Assembly (NCBI RefSeq): GCF_002884445.1
Contig: NZ_KZ614144.1
Location: forward strand, 2,246,290-2,310,289
Direction: 5' to 3'
Length of the DNA: 64,000 bases
Source: Paenibacillus castaneae
GTDB taxonomy: Bacteria > Bacillota > Bacilli > Paenibacillales > Paenibacillaceae
The notes below the pieces were generated by a model. The model was not told where the DNA came from and did not search any database. It was given only the letters and a program-made list of their open reading frames with translations. Below, piece after piece: positions 1 to 8,724 of this stretch (position 1 is the stretch's first letter; each line of letters starts with the position of its first letter). The translations under genes and the position numbers were made by a program.

Positions 1-459
1 GAATTGTCCGTTACACTGAAATATATAGAAATTCAAAGTGCGCGATTTACGGACCGACTCCGCTTCTTGCAGGAGATAGATGAGAACTGCTTGCACATAA
101 AGCTTCCATGCCTGACACTACAGCCGATTATTGAGAATGCGGTTATTCATGCCGTTGAACCGCTTGAGGAAGGTGGAATCATATCGCTTCGTATTTATGC
201 GAAAGAAGAGTGTGTCATGATTGAAATTAAGGATGACGGTACAGGTATGTCGGAAGAGAAGGTCAGACATATTTTAACAGAGAGCGGTATTTCAGACGGA
301 ACGGGGCATTCAACAGGTATCGGCTTCAGCAATGTGGTGAAAAGGCTGCGATTATTCGTAGGAGACGAAGATGTAATCGATATTGAAAGCAAGCCTGACC
401 AAGGAACAAAAATAACGCTAAAAATACCAATGGCGAGGAGCGCAGCCAAAAATGTTTAA
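1..459 (+). CDS. Sensor histidine kinase, YesM/LytS type, C-terminal part (5' end outside window)
   Basis: This is the last ~152 residues of a membrane sensor kinase whose sensor, HAMP and phosphoacceptor His lie before the window; the frame is open to base 1. The fragment begins in the conserved ELSVTLKYIEIQSARF stretch of YesM-type kinases. It then shows the N box (PIIENAVIHA), the G1 box (KDDGTGM) and the G2 box (GHSTGIGFSNV) of a HATPase_c domain, so the ATP-binding part is intact. It overlaps the response regulator gene by 8 bp, so the two are translationally coupled. By family knowledge it would autophosphorylate and pass phosphate to the downstream YesN-like regulator. With xylFGH next, it may sense xylose or a xylan product; that is inference from context. 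Confidence 0.9.
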   Translation, partial: ELSVTLKYIEIQSARFTDRLRFLQEIDENCLHIKLPCLTLQPIIENAVIHAVEPLEEGGIISLRIYAKEECVMIEIKDDGTGMSEEKVRHILTESGISDGTGHSTGIGFSNVVKRLRLFVGDEDVIDIESKPDQGTKITLKIPMARSAAKNV

Positions 460-1999
460 AATATTGATCGTAGATGATGAGCAGGTGGAGCGGGAAGGGC
501 TGCAGGCCATCTTGCAAAAAGGGTTTCCGACATGCCAGTATGCGCAGGCGAGAAACGGGGCTAGAGCTATAGAGACGGCCGGCGTATGGAAGCCCGATCT
601 CATTCTAATGGATATCAAAATGCCAGGAGTCAATGGAATAGAAGCCATCGGGCGTATATCTGAATTTTTGCCCACTGCTAAATTTATTATGGTTACAGCC
701 TATGAAACGTTTGATTATGCGAGACAAGCGCTGAAACTGGGTGTTAAGGATTATTTGCTTAAGCCCAGCAAAGCAAGTGAAATAATAGCAACGATAGGCA
801 AAGTGATTGAAGCGATCGAGCGCGATCGAGCAGAGCTTGAGAAAAGATCATACGAGGAGAATGCGCTGCAGAAGGTAATGCCGCTTGTGGAGTCTGATGT
901 CGTGACCCAGCTTTTATTTGATCATGTTCATGATGTTCATATCGACGATATGCTTAAATTGTTAGGAGGAGAACTGACAAGCGAAGCTTTTGTTATGCTC
1001 ATTACACTTCCAGGAGAAGCTGCGACAGAAGCCTTATATAGTGCGATTAAAGCAAAAGTGAGACATACGGAAAGCGGATGGGTCGGTGCCATGTCAGGGC
1101 ATCAAATACCGATTATTGTGTTCTGTGTAGAGGGCAAAACCTATCGTTCCCAAGCGGCGCTGCTCGTACAGCAATTTTTAATGCTTCAGGAGCGGAATGC
1201 AGGCGGTGATTTTTTCATTGGGATTGGCCATCCCTATGCCGGTCTCGAACAGGTAAGACTCAGCTATCAAGAAGCATTGCTTGCTACGGCGAACGCTGGA
1301 CTGCCGACAAAGCATCGTTATTACGAGGATATGGGTAAGCAAGGGGCATCAGCCGGTGGTTATCAGGATAAGCAGACAGAGAAGCAATTCGTAGACAGTA
1401 TCCGTCTTGGCCAATGGGATACGGTACGTAAGACGGTCATGGCATTAATTGATAGGCATGATCAGACCAACGCGCCGTTAGCCCAGTCCGGCCAATGGGT
1501 GCTTGAGCGATTATGGATTATCGCACGGGTTGCCCAAGAGATGGGCATCGAGGTGGAGAAGCCGCTGTTTTCGTTCCAAGTTCGGCAATATCAGCAGCTG
1601 CGTGCCGAAACTGATATTTTGCTGAGCAAGCTCATTGAAGCGATAGTTACCTATCACAGCAGAGTACAGCCCGATGCGGTTGGGCAGATGAAGCAATATA
1701 TAATCGAGCATTCGGAGCAGGATATTTCTCTTGAACGTATGGCGAAGTATATTGGTTTAAGCCCCTTTTATATGAGCAAAATGTTCAAGGAACAGGAGGG
1801 AATTAATTATATTGACTTTCTTACTGAGTGTAGAATCGAGAGGGCGAAGAAGCTGATTGCTGATCCTCGGCTTAGCCTGAAAGAAATTACATACGAGGTA
1901 GGATATAATGACCCCAATTATTTCAGCAAAGTGTTTAAAAAGTCATGCGGGGTGTCACCCACTGACTACCGTAAGGCAATTTTCGGAAAAAAAGGGTAA
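452..1999 (+). CDS. Response regulator, YesN-like: receiver plus AraC-type HTH
   Basis: A 515-residue two-component regulator. The N-terminal receiver (about 1-120) has the acidic pair D8/D9, the phosphoacceptor D54 in LILMDIKMPG and the conserved Lys in DYLLKPSK. A long middle region (about 130-400) has no motif I recognise, as usual for the YesN group. The C-terminal ~100 residues are a double-HTH AraC DNA-binding domain (ISLERMAKYIGLSPFYMSKM and EVGYNDPNYFSKVFKKSCG). It overlaps the kinase gene and lies 130 bp before xylF, so its likely target is the xylFGH promoter. Phosphorylation by the upstream kinase is expected from the family. Product class is sure; ligand and regulon are inferred. 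Confidence 0.95.
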   Translation: MFKILIVDDEQVEREGLQAILQKGFPTCQYAQARNGARAIETAGVWKPDLILMDIKMPGVNGIEAIGRISEFLPTAKFIMVTAYETFDYARQALKLGVKDYLLKPSKASEIIATIGKVIEAIERDRAELEKRSYEENALQKVMPLVESDVVTQLLFDHVHDVHIDDMLKLLGGELTSEAFVMLITLPGEAATEALYSAIKAKVRHTESGWVGAMSGHQIPIIVFCVEGKTYRSQAALLVQQFLMLQERNAGGDFFIGIGHPYAGLEQVRLSYQEALLATANAGLPTKHRYYEDMGKQGASAGGYQDKQTEKQFVDSIRLGQWDTVRKTVMALIDRHDQTNAPLAQSGQWVLERLWIIARVAQEMGIEVEKPLFSFQVRQYQQLRAETDILLSKLIEAIVTYHSRVQPDAVGQMKQYIIEHSEQDISLERMAKYIGLSPFYMSKMFKEQEGINYIDFLTECRIERAKKLIADPRLSLKEITYEVGYNDPNYFSKVFKKSCGVSPTDYRKAIFGKKG

Positions 2000-2091
2000 T
2001 GGAAGCTTTTCCCTTAAAAAAATGCAGGCAATAACAAAAGAGTACTGGTATAGCTCCATTCCCAGCTCTCTAACTCATGCTATATTTGCAA

Positions 2092-2105
2092 TGTAAGCAG
2101 TTACA
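2092..2105. promoter_or_regulatory. Small palindrome upstream of xylF
   Basis: TGTAA-N4-TTACA lies about 27 bp before the xylF start, just after a TATATT that could be a -10. It may be an operator half-site for the response regulator or a general sugar regulator. A chance palindrome of this size is possible. Confidence 0.3.
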
Positions 2106-2131
2106 TTCCGAGGGATAAGGGAGCGAATAAA

Positions 2132-3208
2132 ATGGGGAAAAGGTTTACTAGAAGCGGGGCATTATCGATTGTATTGATCTTGATGCTTGTACTGGCTGCA
2201 TGTTCCAGTGGAAACGGCAATGGGGGCGCTAAAACAACCGACAAGGGGTCGAATACGAAGTCGGGTGACAAGAAGATCGTCATCGGTTTATCGCTGGATA
2301 CCCTTCAGGAGGAGCGCTGGCAGCGTGACCGTGATTTGTTTATCGCAGCAGCCGAGGCGCTTGGCGCGAAGGTAGAGGTTCAAGCAGCGAACAGTGATGA
2401 TGCGAAGCAAATTTCTCAAGCTGAAAACTTAATCAGCCAGGGTGTGAATGTACTGGTTGTCGTTCCCCACAATGCGGAAGCTACGGCCGCTATAGTGGAG
2501 AAAGCCCATGCAGCAGGAATTAAAGTGCTCGCGTATGATCGATTAATCAAAAACTCGGATCTTGATCTTTACGTTTCCTTTGATAATGAGAAGGTAGGCG
2601 AACTGCAAGCCGAGGCTATTCTTAAGGTCGTTTCAAAAGGGAAATTTGTATACATCGGTGGTTCAGAAACCGATAATAACGCGCATTTATTCAAGAAAGG
2701 CGCCTTTAATATTTTGCAGCCTTTAATTGACAAAGGCGATATTCAAGTCGTATTCGATCAATGGACGAAGGATTGGAATCCGGCCAATGCACTGTCCAAT
2801 ATGGAGAATGCTCTTACGGCGAATGATAATAAAATCGATGCAGTAGTTGCAGCAAATGACGGTACTGCTGGCGGTGTCATTCAAGCGCTTGCCTCACAAG
2901 GGCTAGCGGGTAAAATTCCGGTGTCCGGGCAGGATGCCGAGCTTGCGGCAGCGCAGCGAATTGTTGAAGGAACACAAACGATGACGGTGTATAAACCGAT
3001 CAAGGATTTGGCACAGAGAGCGGCTGATCTTGCTGTTAAGATGGCGAAGGGCGAGGATGTAGGCGCTGATAAGACAGTAAATAACGGTAAAATTGATGTT
3101 CCATCTATCCTGCTTGATCCTAAGGCGGTTGATAAATCCAATATGGATGCAACCGTCATTGCGGATGGCTTCCATTCCAAAGAAGACGTATACAAAAACG
3201 CGAAATAA
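2132..3208 (+). CDS. xylF: D-xylose-type ABC transporter substrate-binding lipoprotein (XylF)
   Basis: A 358-residue surface lipoprotein with a charged N-terminus, a hydrophobic core and a lipobox (VLAAC), followed by a Gly/Asn/Lys-rich linker. The mature part matches the periplasmic-binding-protein type I fold of E. coli XylF closely: the LxxERWQRDRD motif, LAYDRLI, YVSFDNEKVGELQA, GGSETDNNAHLFKKGA, an aspartate-rich DAVVAANDGTAGG and SGQDAELAA. These include the residues that stack on and hydrogen-bond the pentose in XylF. It would capture D-xylose outside the membrane and deliver it to XylGH. The start ATG has AAGGGAG upstream. It is the first gene of xylFGH and sits directly downstream of the two-component pair. 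Ribose or another pentose cannot be excluded. Confidence 0.92.
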   Translation: MGKRFTRSGALSIVLILMLVLAACSSGNGNGGAKTTDKGSNTKSGDKKIVIGLSLDTLQEERWQRDRDLFIAAAEALGAKVEVQAANSDDAKQISQAENLISQGVNVLVVVPHNAEATAAIVEKAHAAGIKVLAYDRLIKNSDLDLYVSFDNEKVGELQAEAILKVVSKGKFVYIGGSETDNNAHLFKKGAFNILQPLIDKGDIQVVFDQWTKDWNPANALSNMENALTANDNKIDAVVAANDGTAGGVIQALASQGLAGKIPVSGQDAELAAAQRIVEGTQTMTVYKPIKDLAQRAADLAVKMAKGEDVGADKTVNNGKIDVPSILLDPKAVDKSNMDATVIADGFHSKEDVYKNAK

Positions 3209-3288
3209 CTTTTGGCTAAGGGAGGGGAAGAAGCGATGGTGAACCATGACGCTCTTCCCCTCTTTGCCATTTGCGAGGTGATAGCACA

Positions 3289-4812
3289 TTGACGGCTGTA
3301 CTTGAAATGAGAAATATAACGAAGCAATTTCCAGGTGTCAAGGCTCTTAATGACGTAACCTTTCTGGTTAAGAAAGGGGAGGTTCATGCCTTGTGCGGGG
3401 AGAACGGCGCTGGCAAATCCACTTTAATGAAGGTGCTTAGCGGGTTATACCCGCATGGTTCTTATGAGGGGCAAATTCTCATAAATGGAGAAGAGAAGGC
3501 TTTCGGGAAAATTAAAGATGCGGAAGAAGCGGGTATCGCCATTATTTATCAGGAGCTTGCTTTGGTCAAGGAATTGTCGATAGGTGAAAATTTGTTTCTG
3601 GGCAAAGAACCTGCTGTGTTCGGCATCATCAACTGGGAACAGGTATTCAAGGAGAGCGAGCGGTGGCTGAAGGAGGTCGGACTGCAGGATGTGAATCCGG
3701 AGCAGTCTATAGGTGGACTGGGGATAGGCAAACAGCAGCAGATTGAAATTGCGAAAGCACTATCAAAAAATGCAAATATTCTTATTCTGGATGAGCCGAC
3801 CGCGGCTCTAACGGAACAAGAGGTTGATATTCTGCTGGACATTTTGCGTGAGTTCAAGAAACGAGGCGTTACATGCATCTATATTTCTCATAAGCTGAAT
3901 GAGGTATTTGCGGTTGCGGACACGGTTACGGTGCTTAGGGACGGGCAAACGATAGGCACTTATCCTATAGCGGATATGAATGAAGATAAAGTGATTTCGC
4001 TTATGGTAGGGCGGGAGCTGAAGGAACGGTTTCCGCGCATTGCCTCAAATCCAGGTGAAATTGTGCTCAAAGTGAAGGATTATACGGTCATGAATCCTGA
4101 GCGCGAGGGCAAGAAGGTCATTGACAACCTTTCATTCGAGCTTCGCCAAGGCGAAATACTTGGTATTGCCGGCTTAATGGGTGCAGGCCGTACAGAACTA
4201 GTAATGAGCTTGTTCGGTTCCTATGCTGGAAGCCATACTGGTACGGTTGAGATTGAAGGAAGGCCAGTAAAGTTAAAAAATACGCAGCAGGCCATTAAAG
4301 CAGGGTTAGCACTCGTATCCGAGGATCGGAAAAAATATGGACTCGTGCTGGGGATGGATATTAAGAGCAATGTGAGTCTTGCTAGCTTAAGGTCGATCTC
4401 ATCTGGAGGCGTTCTTCGTCAAAACGAGGAAATTGCAGCAGGAAACCAATATTTAAACTCGCTGCGTGTGAAAGCGAATTCGGTAGAAACTATCGTTGGC
4501 ACGTTAAGCGGCGGCAATCAGCAAAAAGTTGTTCTTGGCAAATGGCTGATGACAAACCCCAAAATACTTATATTGGATGAGCCGACGCGCGGCATCGATG
4601 TTGGCGCGAAATTCGAAATTTATAATATTATGAATGATTTAATTCGGCAGGGCGTTTCTATTATTATGGTGTCATCCGAGCTTCCCGAGCTGCTTGGCAT
4701 GAGCCATCGTATTATCGTCATCGCAGAGGGGAAACAAACGGGAGAATTTGTAGCGGAAGAAGCGACGCAGGAAATGATTATGACGGCGGCAACAGGAGGA
4801 AAAGGGCTATGA
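3289..4812 (+). CDS. xylG: Xylose-type ABC transporter ATP-binding protein (XylG)
   Basis: A tandem ATPase of about 507 residues, the usual size for the XylG/RbsA/MglA group. The first nucleotide-binding domain has Walker A GENGAGKST (37-45) and Walker B ILILDEPTAAL. The second has the degenerate P-loop GLMGAGRTE usual in this group, the signature LSGGNQQK and ILILDEPTRGIDVG. It would power import through XylH on the cytoplasmic face. A TTG at 3289 is chosen as start because GAGGTGAT lies 6-8 bases before it; an in-frame TTG at 3271 has no ribosome binding site. The gap after xylF is 80 bp and contains a G+A-rich inverted stretch around 3215-3265 that may form a processing hairpin. The stop overlaps the xylH start (ATGA). 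Confidence 0.94.
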   Translation: MTAVLEMRNITKQFPGVKALNDVTFLVKKGEVHALCGENGAGKSTLMKVLSGLYPHGSYEGQILINGEEKAFGKIKDAEEAGIAIIYQELALVKELSIGENLFLGKEPAVFGIINWEQVFKESERWLKEVGLQDVNPEQSIGGLGIGKQQQIEIAKALSKNANILILDEPTAALTEQEVDILLDILREFKKRGVTCIYISHKLNEVFAVADTVTVLRDGQTIGTYPIADMNEDKVISLMVGRELKERFPRIASNPGEIVLKVKDYTVMNPEREGKKVIDNLSFELRQGEILGIAGLMGAGRTELVMSLFGSYAGSHTGTVEIEGRPVKLKNTQQAIKAGLALVSEDRKKYGLVLGMDIKSNVSLASLRSISSGGVLRQNEEIAAGNQYLNSLRVKANSVETIVGTLSGGNQQKVVLGKWLMTNPKILILDEPTRGIDVGAKFEIYNIMNDLIRQGVSIIMVSSELPELLGMSHRIIVIAEGKQTGEFVAEEATQEMIMTAATGGKGL

Positions 4813-5987
4813 GCATGAATCAAGAAACAATATTAAGTCAGTCCACCGGAAAGAAACGGCCGAATTGGTTTAAATTCGATGCCCGCGCCTATACGATGAT
4901 AGGAGCATTATTATCCATTTGGGTGTTATTTTCACTGCTCCATGAACGCTTTCTTTCACCAACCAATATATCCAATTTATTTCTGCAAATGTCGGTTACG
5001 TCTATACTGGCAATTGGAATGGTTCTCGTCATCGTTGCAGGGCAAATCGATTTGTCAGTCGGTTCATTGGTTGGACTAACAGGCGGTATAGCGGCGATGC
5101 TGAATGTTTGGTATGAGTGGAATACCATTCCGGTCATCATTGCAACGTTAGCGATCGGAGCAGCTATCGGGTTTGTTCAGGGTTGGATTATTGCTTATCG
5201 AGCGGTACCGGCTTTCATTGTAACCTTAGGCGGGATGCTCATATTTAGAGGGATTTTGTTCGGAACGACCGGCAGTGTTACGATTGCACCGCTTACGCCT
5301 TCGATGAAATCCATCGGCCAATCCTATGTTGGCGATGTAATCGGATGGATCTTCGGAATTATTGCGTTAGCTGTTGCGGCTTATCTTGTCATGCGCAAGC
5401 GGTCTTCAAGAGCGAAATTCGGTTTTGAGGTGGAACCGGTTGGTGTAAGCGTGCTGCGTCTGGCTGTAATAGGTGCGATTGTTATTGGATTTGTTTATTT
5501 AATGAATAGCTATAAGGGAATTCCTGTTCCATTCGTCATGGTCATCGTACTGGCATTAATCTTTACGTTTATTTCACGTAATACGATTTTTGGACGTCAG
5601 ATTTACGCGATTGGCGGTAATGCGGAAGCAGCACGCCTATCTGGAATTAATATTAAGAGACGGATACTGCTCGTATTTGTACTTTGCAATACTTTAGCAG
5701 CCATTGCTGCATTAGTAATAACCGCACGATTAAATGCAGCGACAATGAGCTCCGGCCAAAACTACGAGCTTGATGCGATAGCAGCATGTGTCATCGGTGG
5801 TACAAGCTTAATGGGCGGTACGGGCACAATCGTCGGAGCCATCATTGGCGCGCTCGTTATGGCCAGTCTAGACAATGGGATGAGTTTAATGAATCTGGAG
5901 TCATTCTGGCAGTATATCGTGAAGGGCGGAATCTTAATTCTCGCGGTATACGTTGATATTTATACGAGGCAGCGCAAGAAGGTATAA
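4809..5987 (+). CDS. xylH: Xylose-type ABC transporter permease (XylH)
   Basis: A 392-residue integral membrane protein of the AraH/RbsC/XylH permease family with about ten hydrophobic segments. Family signatures seen are [16 protein letters not shown] near residues 75-95 and the EAA-like region [23 protein letters not shown]. The ending [22 protein letters not shown] is typical. XylH-type permeases are longer than RbsC, which fits 392 residues. It overlaps xylG by 4 bp and ends the operon, with a strong hairpin just downstream. It would form the membrane channel for the sugar captured by XylF. Alternative starts are ATG 4809 and ATG 4815. Confidence 0.94.
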   Translation: MSMNQETILSQSTGKKRPNWFKFDARAYTMIGALLSIWVLFSLLHERFLSPTNISNLFLQMSVTSILAIGMVLVIVAGQIDLSVGSLVGLTGGIAAMLNVWYEWNTIPVIIATLAIGAAIGFVQGWIIAYRAVPAFIVTLGGMLIFRGILFGTTGSVTIAPLTPSMKSIGQSYVGDVIGWIFGIIALAVAAYLVMRKRSSRAKFGFEVEPVGVSVLRLAVIGAIVIGFVYLMNSYKGIPVPFVMVIVLALIFTFISRNTIFGRQIYAIGGNAEAARLSGINIKRRILLVFVLCNTLAAIAALVITARLNAATMSSGQNYELDAIAACVIGGTSLMGGTGTIVGAIIGALVMASLDNGMSLMNLESFWQYIVKGGILILAVYVDIYTRQRKKV

Positions 5988-6012
5988 AGGCTGGCTGCAG
6001 ACGATGTTGCAA

Positions 6013-6061
6013 ACAAGGGCTGTTCCAAAAAGTGTATAAGACTTTTTGGAACAGCCCTTGT
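6013..6061. terminator. Long perfect hairpin between xylH and a convergent gene
   Basis: Two 21-base arms (6013-6033 and 6041-6061) are perfectly complementary around a 7-base loop. The stem is flanked by A- and T-rich ends, so it can stop transcription from both sides: xylH on plus and the acetyltransferase on minus. Confidence 0.85.
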
Positions 6062-6080
6062 AAATTCCGCTTAAACAACT

Positions 6081-6632
6081 TTATGGATTGGAACAGTTTT
6101 TTAAGAAATCATCTCGTAATATGCCATAGTAGCTGATGTCGACGTACTGATCCCATTTCAAATATTGTTGTCGTAATGTACCCTCATATTGCATGCCGAT
6201 TTTTCTCATAACGCTGGAGGAGGCGGGATTGAACGTCATGGCTGCCGCACAAAGCTTATTCAGCTTGAGCTCCTCAAAGCTGAACTGTGCAACGCGTTTT
6301 GCGCCTTCCGTGACGAAGCCCTTATTCCAAAAGGATTTTCCCAGCCAATAGCCTAATTCAGCACGATGGTTATTCTTATCAATCTGCATGCCGATCGAAC
6401 CCATAAATGCATGGCTCGCTTTGTCGATGAGCGCAAAGGAATAACCTTCCCCTTTAAGTTCGACCTCCCTCCGTTTATGGATAAAGGGAATGGCAGACCC
6501 CTTGGGATACGGATAGGGGATGTTCAGAGTCGTTCGAGCAATATCATAATCATTAATTAACAGCTCCAAAGCATCAGCATCGCCTTCTTCTAATGGGCGC
6601 AGGATGAGTCTATCGGTATGCAGAATAGGCAC
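6081..6632 (-). CDS. GNAT family N-acetyltransferase, RimJ/RimL-like
   Basis: About 183 residues with the RimJ/RimL/YdaF pattern: TDRLILRPLEEGDADAL at the N-terminus, ELGYWLGKSFWNKGFVTEGAKRV (the acetyl-CoA pyrophosphate loop region) and a C-terminal NPASSSVMRKIGMQYEG motif. It would transfer an acetyl group from acetyl-CoA to an amine; the substrate may be a protein N-terminus, an amino acid or an antibiotic. I place the start at GTG 6632, nine bases after AAGGAG, because the upstream ATG 6641 touches the Shine-Dalgarno directly. It stands alone, convergent with xylFGH. Confidence 0.85.
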   Translation of the reverse strand: MPILHTDRLILRPLEEGDADALELLINDYDIARTTLNIPYPYPKGSAIPFIHKRREVELKGEGYSFALIDKASHAFMGSIGMQIDKNNHRAELGYWLGKSFWNKGFVTEGAKRVAQFSFEELKLNKLCAAAMTFNPASSSVMRKIGMQYEGTLRQQYLKWDQYVDISYYGILRDDFLKNCSNP

Positions 6633-6713
6633 TGCGAACATCTCCTTTTACTGAATTTTAATTTAGTATAAAGGAAAATGTAGTAATTACAATCATCCTA
6701 TGAGGTTGAAGAT

Positions 6714-7643
6714 TTATTTTTTGAAAAAGCTATTAAATATTTCAGCTGTCTTCTTCTGGTCAGGAGTGATAGAGAAGAGAACGAACCGACCATTTCGAAT
6801 TATTTGATAGTTTTGCGCTTGCTCATATTGATCCTCTAGATAGTCCTTGAATAAATCTTGAATAGCTTTAGCGCGAGTTTCGAAGCCGCTTGCCACCGCA
6901 TCATAATCCTCGTCTGACTTTAATTTAACAATAGAGAATTCTCCTGCTTGTATCATCATTTTCGGTTGATGAAAGATTCCTTCCACAAGCTGTTTTTCTA
7001 CATTGATCCCATAATTTTCTTTGATTTGATCGCCTTCTACGACCATTAACGGGCCTAAAGTAATATCTGCGATGATTTTGGCTGAAATCGTTTCTGCTGT
7101 AACATCGGCTATTGGGTCTTCCTGTCCTGGCTTCGGCGATGCGGTTGGTTTAACAGTAGGGCTCGGCGTCGCGATCGGAAGCGGAGAAGTCGTTGGCGCG
7201 GTCGATGGGGCCGTGCTCGGCTTAACAGTAGTCGGTGTTGCCGTTGGCTTTACCGGTACAGGCGTCGCGGTCGGTTTTGGTGCAGGTTTAGAAGAACCAG
7301 CAGGTTTAGTCGACGGTTTCGTAGTTGGATTAGGTTTAGTTAACGGTTTGCTAGTAGCAGTTGGTTCCGCTGGCTGACTAGTAGCTGTTGGTTCTTCTGC
7401 AGCATTATCCCCAGTCGGTTCGGGTGTCGGAGAAGCGGTAGGCTGTACTAATTTACCTTCATTAGAAGAATCGTTCGCCGCCGAGGGTACGATAGCAGCC
7501 TCAGGCTCATTCGTTATTTGCGGCAAGGCCGAAGTAGAATTAGTATCTTTATGGCTGTCTTGACTGCTGCAGCCTGCAGCGATGATCATCAAGATTACAG
7601 CAACAATGGCTAGGTGGAAAAATTTATATTTATGACTAGGCAT
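6714..7643 (-). CDS. Lipoprotein with Thr/Pro/Lys-rich linker and DUF4358-like domain
   Basis: A 309-residue secreted lipoprotein: basic N-terminus, hydrophobic stretch, and lipobox IIAAGC near residue 25. From about 45 to 175 runs a low-complexity linker built from repeats of PTATS, KPTTKPS and KPTATP units, of a kind that spans the cell wall. The globular C-terminal part (about 180-309) resembles the DUF4358 family; its landmarks are the stretches ITLGPLMVVEGDQIKENYGI and EFSIVKLKSDEDYDAVASGF. Function unknown; such proteins are common as single genes in Paenibacillus and clostridia. ATG has GGAG seven to eight bases before it. The repeat-rich DNA gives a long open frame on the other strand that is not a gene. 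No operon partner is evident. Confidence 0.8.
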   Translation of the reverse strand: MPSHKYKFFHLAIVAVILMIIAAGCSSQDSHKDTNSTSALPQITNEPEAAIVPSAANDSSNEGKLVQPTASPTPEPTGDNAAEEPTATSQPAEPTATSKPLTKPNPTTKPSTKPAGSSKPAPKPTATPVPVKPTATPTTVKPSTAPSTAPTTSPLPIATPSPTVKPTASPKPGQEDPIADVTAETISAKIIADITLGPLMVVEGDQIKENYGINVEKQLVEGIFHQPKMMIQAGEFSIVKLKSDEDYDAVASGFETRAKAIQDLFKDYLEDQYEQAQNYQIIRNGRFVLFSITPDQKKTAEIFNSFFKK

Positions 7644-7712
7644 CTATTAGTCTCCTTTATTCATCGTTGTATAGTTAGACGCTAATAGGTTTCATATAGT
7701 TGCCGTCTATGC

Positions 7713-8600
7713 TTAAGTTCTTCGAGCCTGCGAAGGAGTCATTCCTTTATACTGCTTGTACAGCTTTGTGAAATAGTTTGGATTATCGCAGCCTACCTTG
7801 ACTGCGATTTCGGAAATCGTATCATCGTTTTCGCGAAGAAGACGCTCTGCTTCATTCATGCGGCATACGTTAACATACTCAACGAAGGTGCGGCCGGTTA
7901 GTTTTTTGAACATCTTACAGAAATGATAAGGGTTTAAGCTAACATGTTTCGCTGCTTGTTCGATGCTCATTTTCTCGGAAAACTGGGATTCGATACGTTG
8001 AATAAGCAGTTTAAAGCGATCGCGATTAATGAAATAAGGCTCTGCAGGCTTGGCAGCAAGCTGGTGATTCAGAAATGTACGGGACATTAATGTGAAAAAG
8101 GCATACAGCTTTGACTTTACAACCAGCTGATAGGCCGGAGGTTTCGCCGCGAGCTCTGCTATTGCTTCATCCAGCAAGGAGAAATAGTTGAAGCATGTCT
8201 CGTCCTGCTCTGCCGGCTTTACGGGAAACCGCAATCGACCCTCTAAATAAGGAGCAACAAATTTGGCATGAACGGGGTCATGAACCCAGTCATTAAACAG
8301 AGAAGCATTTAGAACAATACAATCATAATAGACTTCCTCATAACGAAGAGCGTATCCGACATGCAGTCCTCCGCCCGGAATGATGATCACTTCTCCTGCT
8401 TTGACGATATAAGGCCTGCTATCGATATGGAATACTCCGCTGCCTTGCCGCATGAAAATAATTTCAAAATGCTCATGCCAATGCAAGTAGAGTATGCAAT
8501 CGTTAGGCTTCGTTGGACCACAATGATTTTGAAACAGCTGAATAGGGTATGATTTATGTTCGAGGCGGGTATTCTCCCAAAGTTCCCGAGGATAGGTCAT
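7713..8600 (-). CDS. AraC family transcriptional regulator with cupin N-terminus
   Basis: A 295-residue one-component regulator. The N-terminal half is a cupin sensor (LYLHWHEHFEIIFMRQGSG, then GEVIIIPGGGLHVGYAL), which in this family binds a sugar or related ligand. The C-terminal ~100 residues are an AraC double HTH (SIEQAAKHVSLNPYHFCKMF; EIAVKVGCDNPNYFTKLYKQ). It is divergent from the isomerase/oxidoreductase pair at 8725-10695, with 124 bp between the starts, so it is the probable regulator of that pair. The start ATG is preceded by GGTGGTGAT. Ligand unknown. Confidence 0.9.
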   Translation of the reverse strand: MTYPRELWENTRLEHKSYPIQLFQNHCGPTKPNDCILYLHWHEHFEIIFMRQGSGVFHIDSRPYIVKAGEVIIIPGGGLHVGYALRYEEVYYDCIVLNASLFNDWVHDPVHAKFVAPYLEGRLRFPVKPAEQDETCFNYFSLLDEAIAELAAKPPAYQLVVKSKLYAFFTLMSRTFLNHQLAAKPAEPYFINRDRFKLLIQRIESQFSEKMSIEQAAKHVSLNPYHFCKMFKKLTGRTFVEYVNVCRMNEAERLLRENDDTISEIAVKVGCDNPNYFTKLYKQYKGMTPSQARRT

Positions 8601-8724
8601 ATATTTATCACCACCACAAGATTAGACTAGTAATGCGCAAGATATTGTAGAGTAATATGCTAAGCTCCTAGCTATAATGGAGTTGTTATGAATACTATAA
8701 GCCAATATTGGAGTGATAAACAAG

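Noticed and set aside
2903..3387. Long open frames on minus opposite xylF
   Set aside because: Shadow frames of a strongly coding plus strand; products show no family features.
7072..7377. Open frame of ~100 codons on plus, opposite the lipoprotein linker
   Set aside because: It arises from the Thr/Pro repeat codons of the real minus-strand gene; no ribosome binding site and highly repetitive product.
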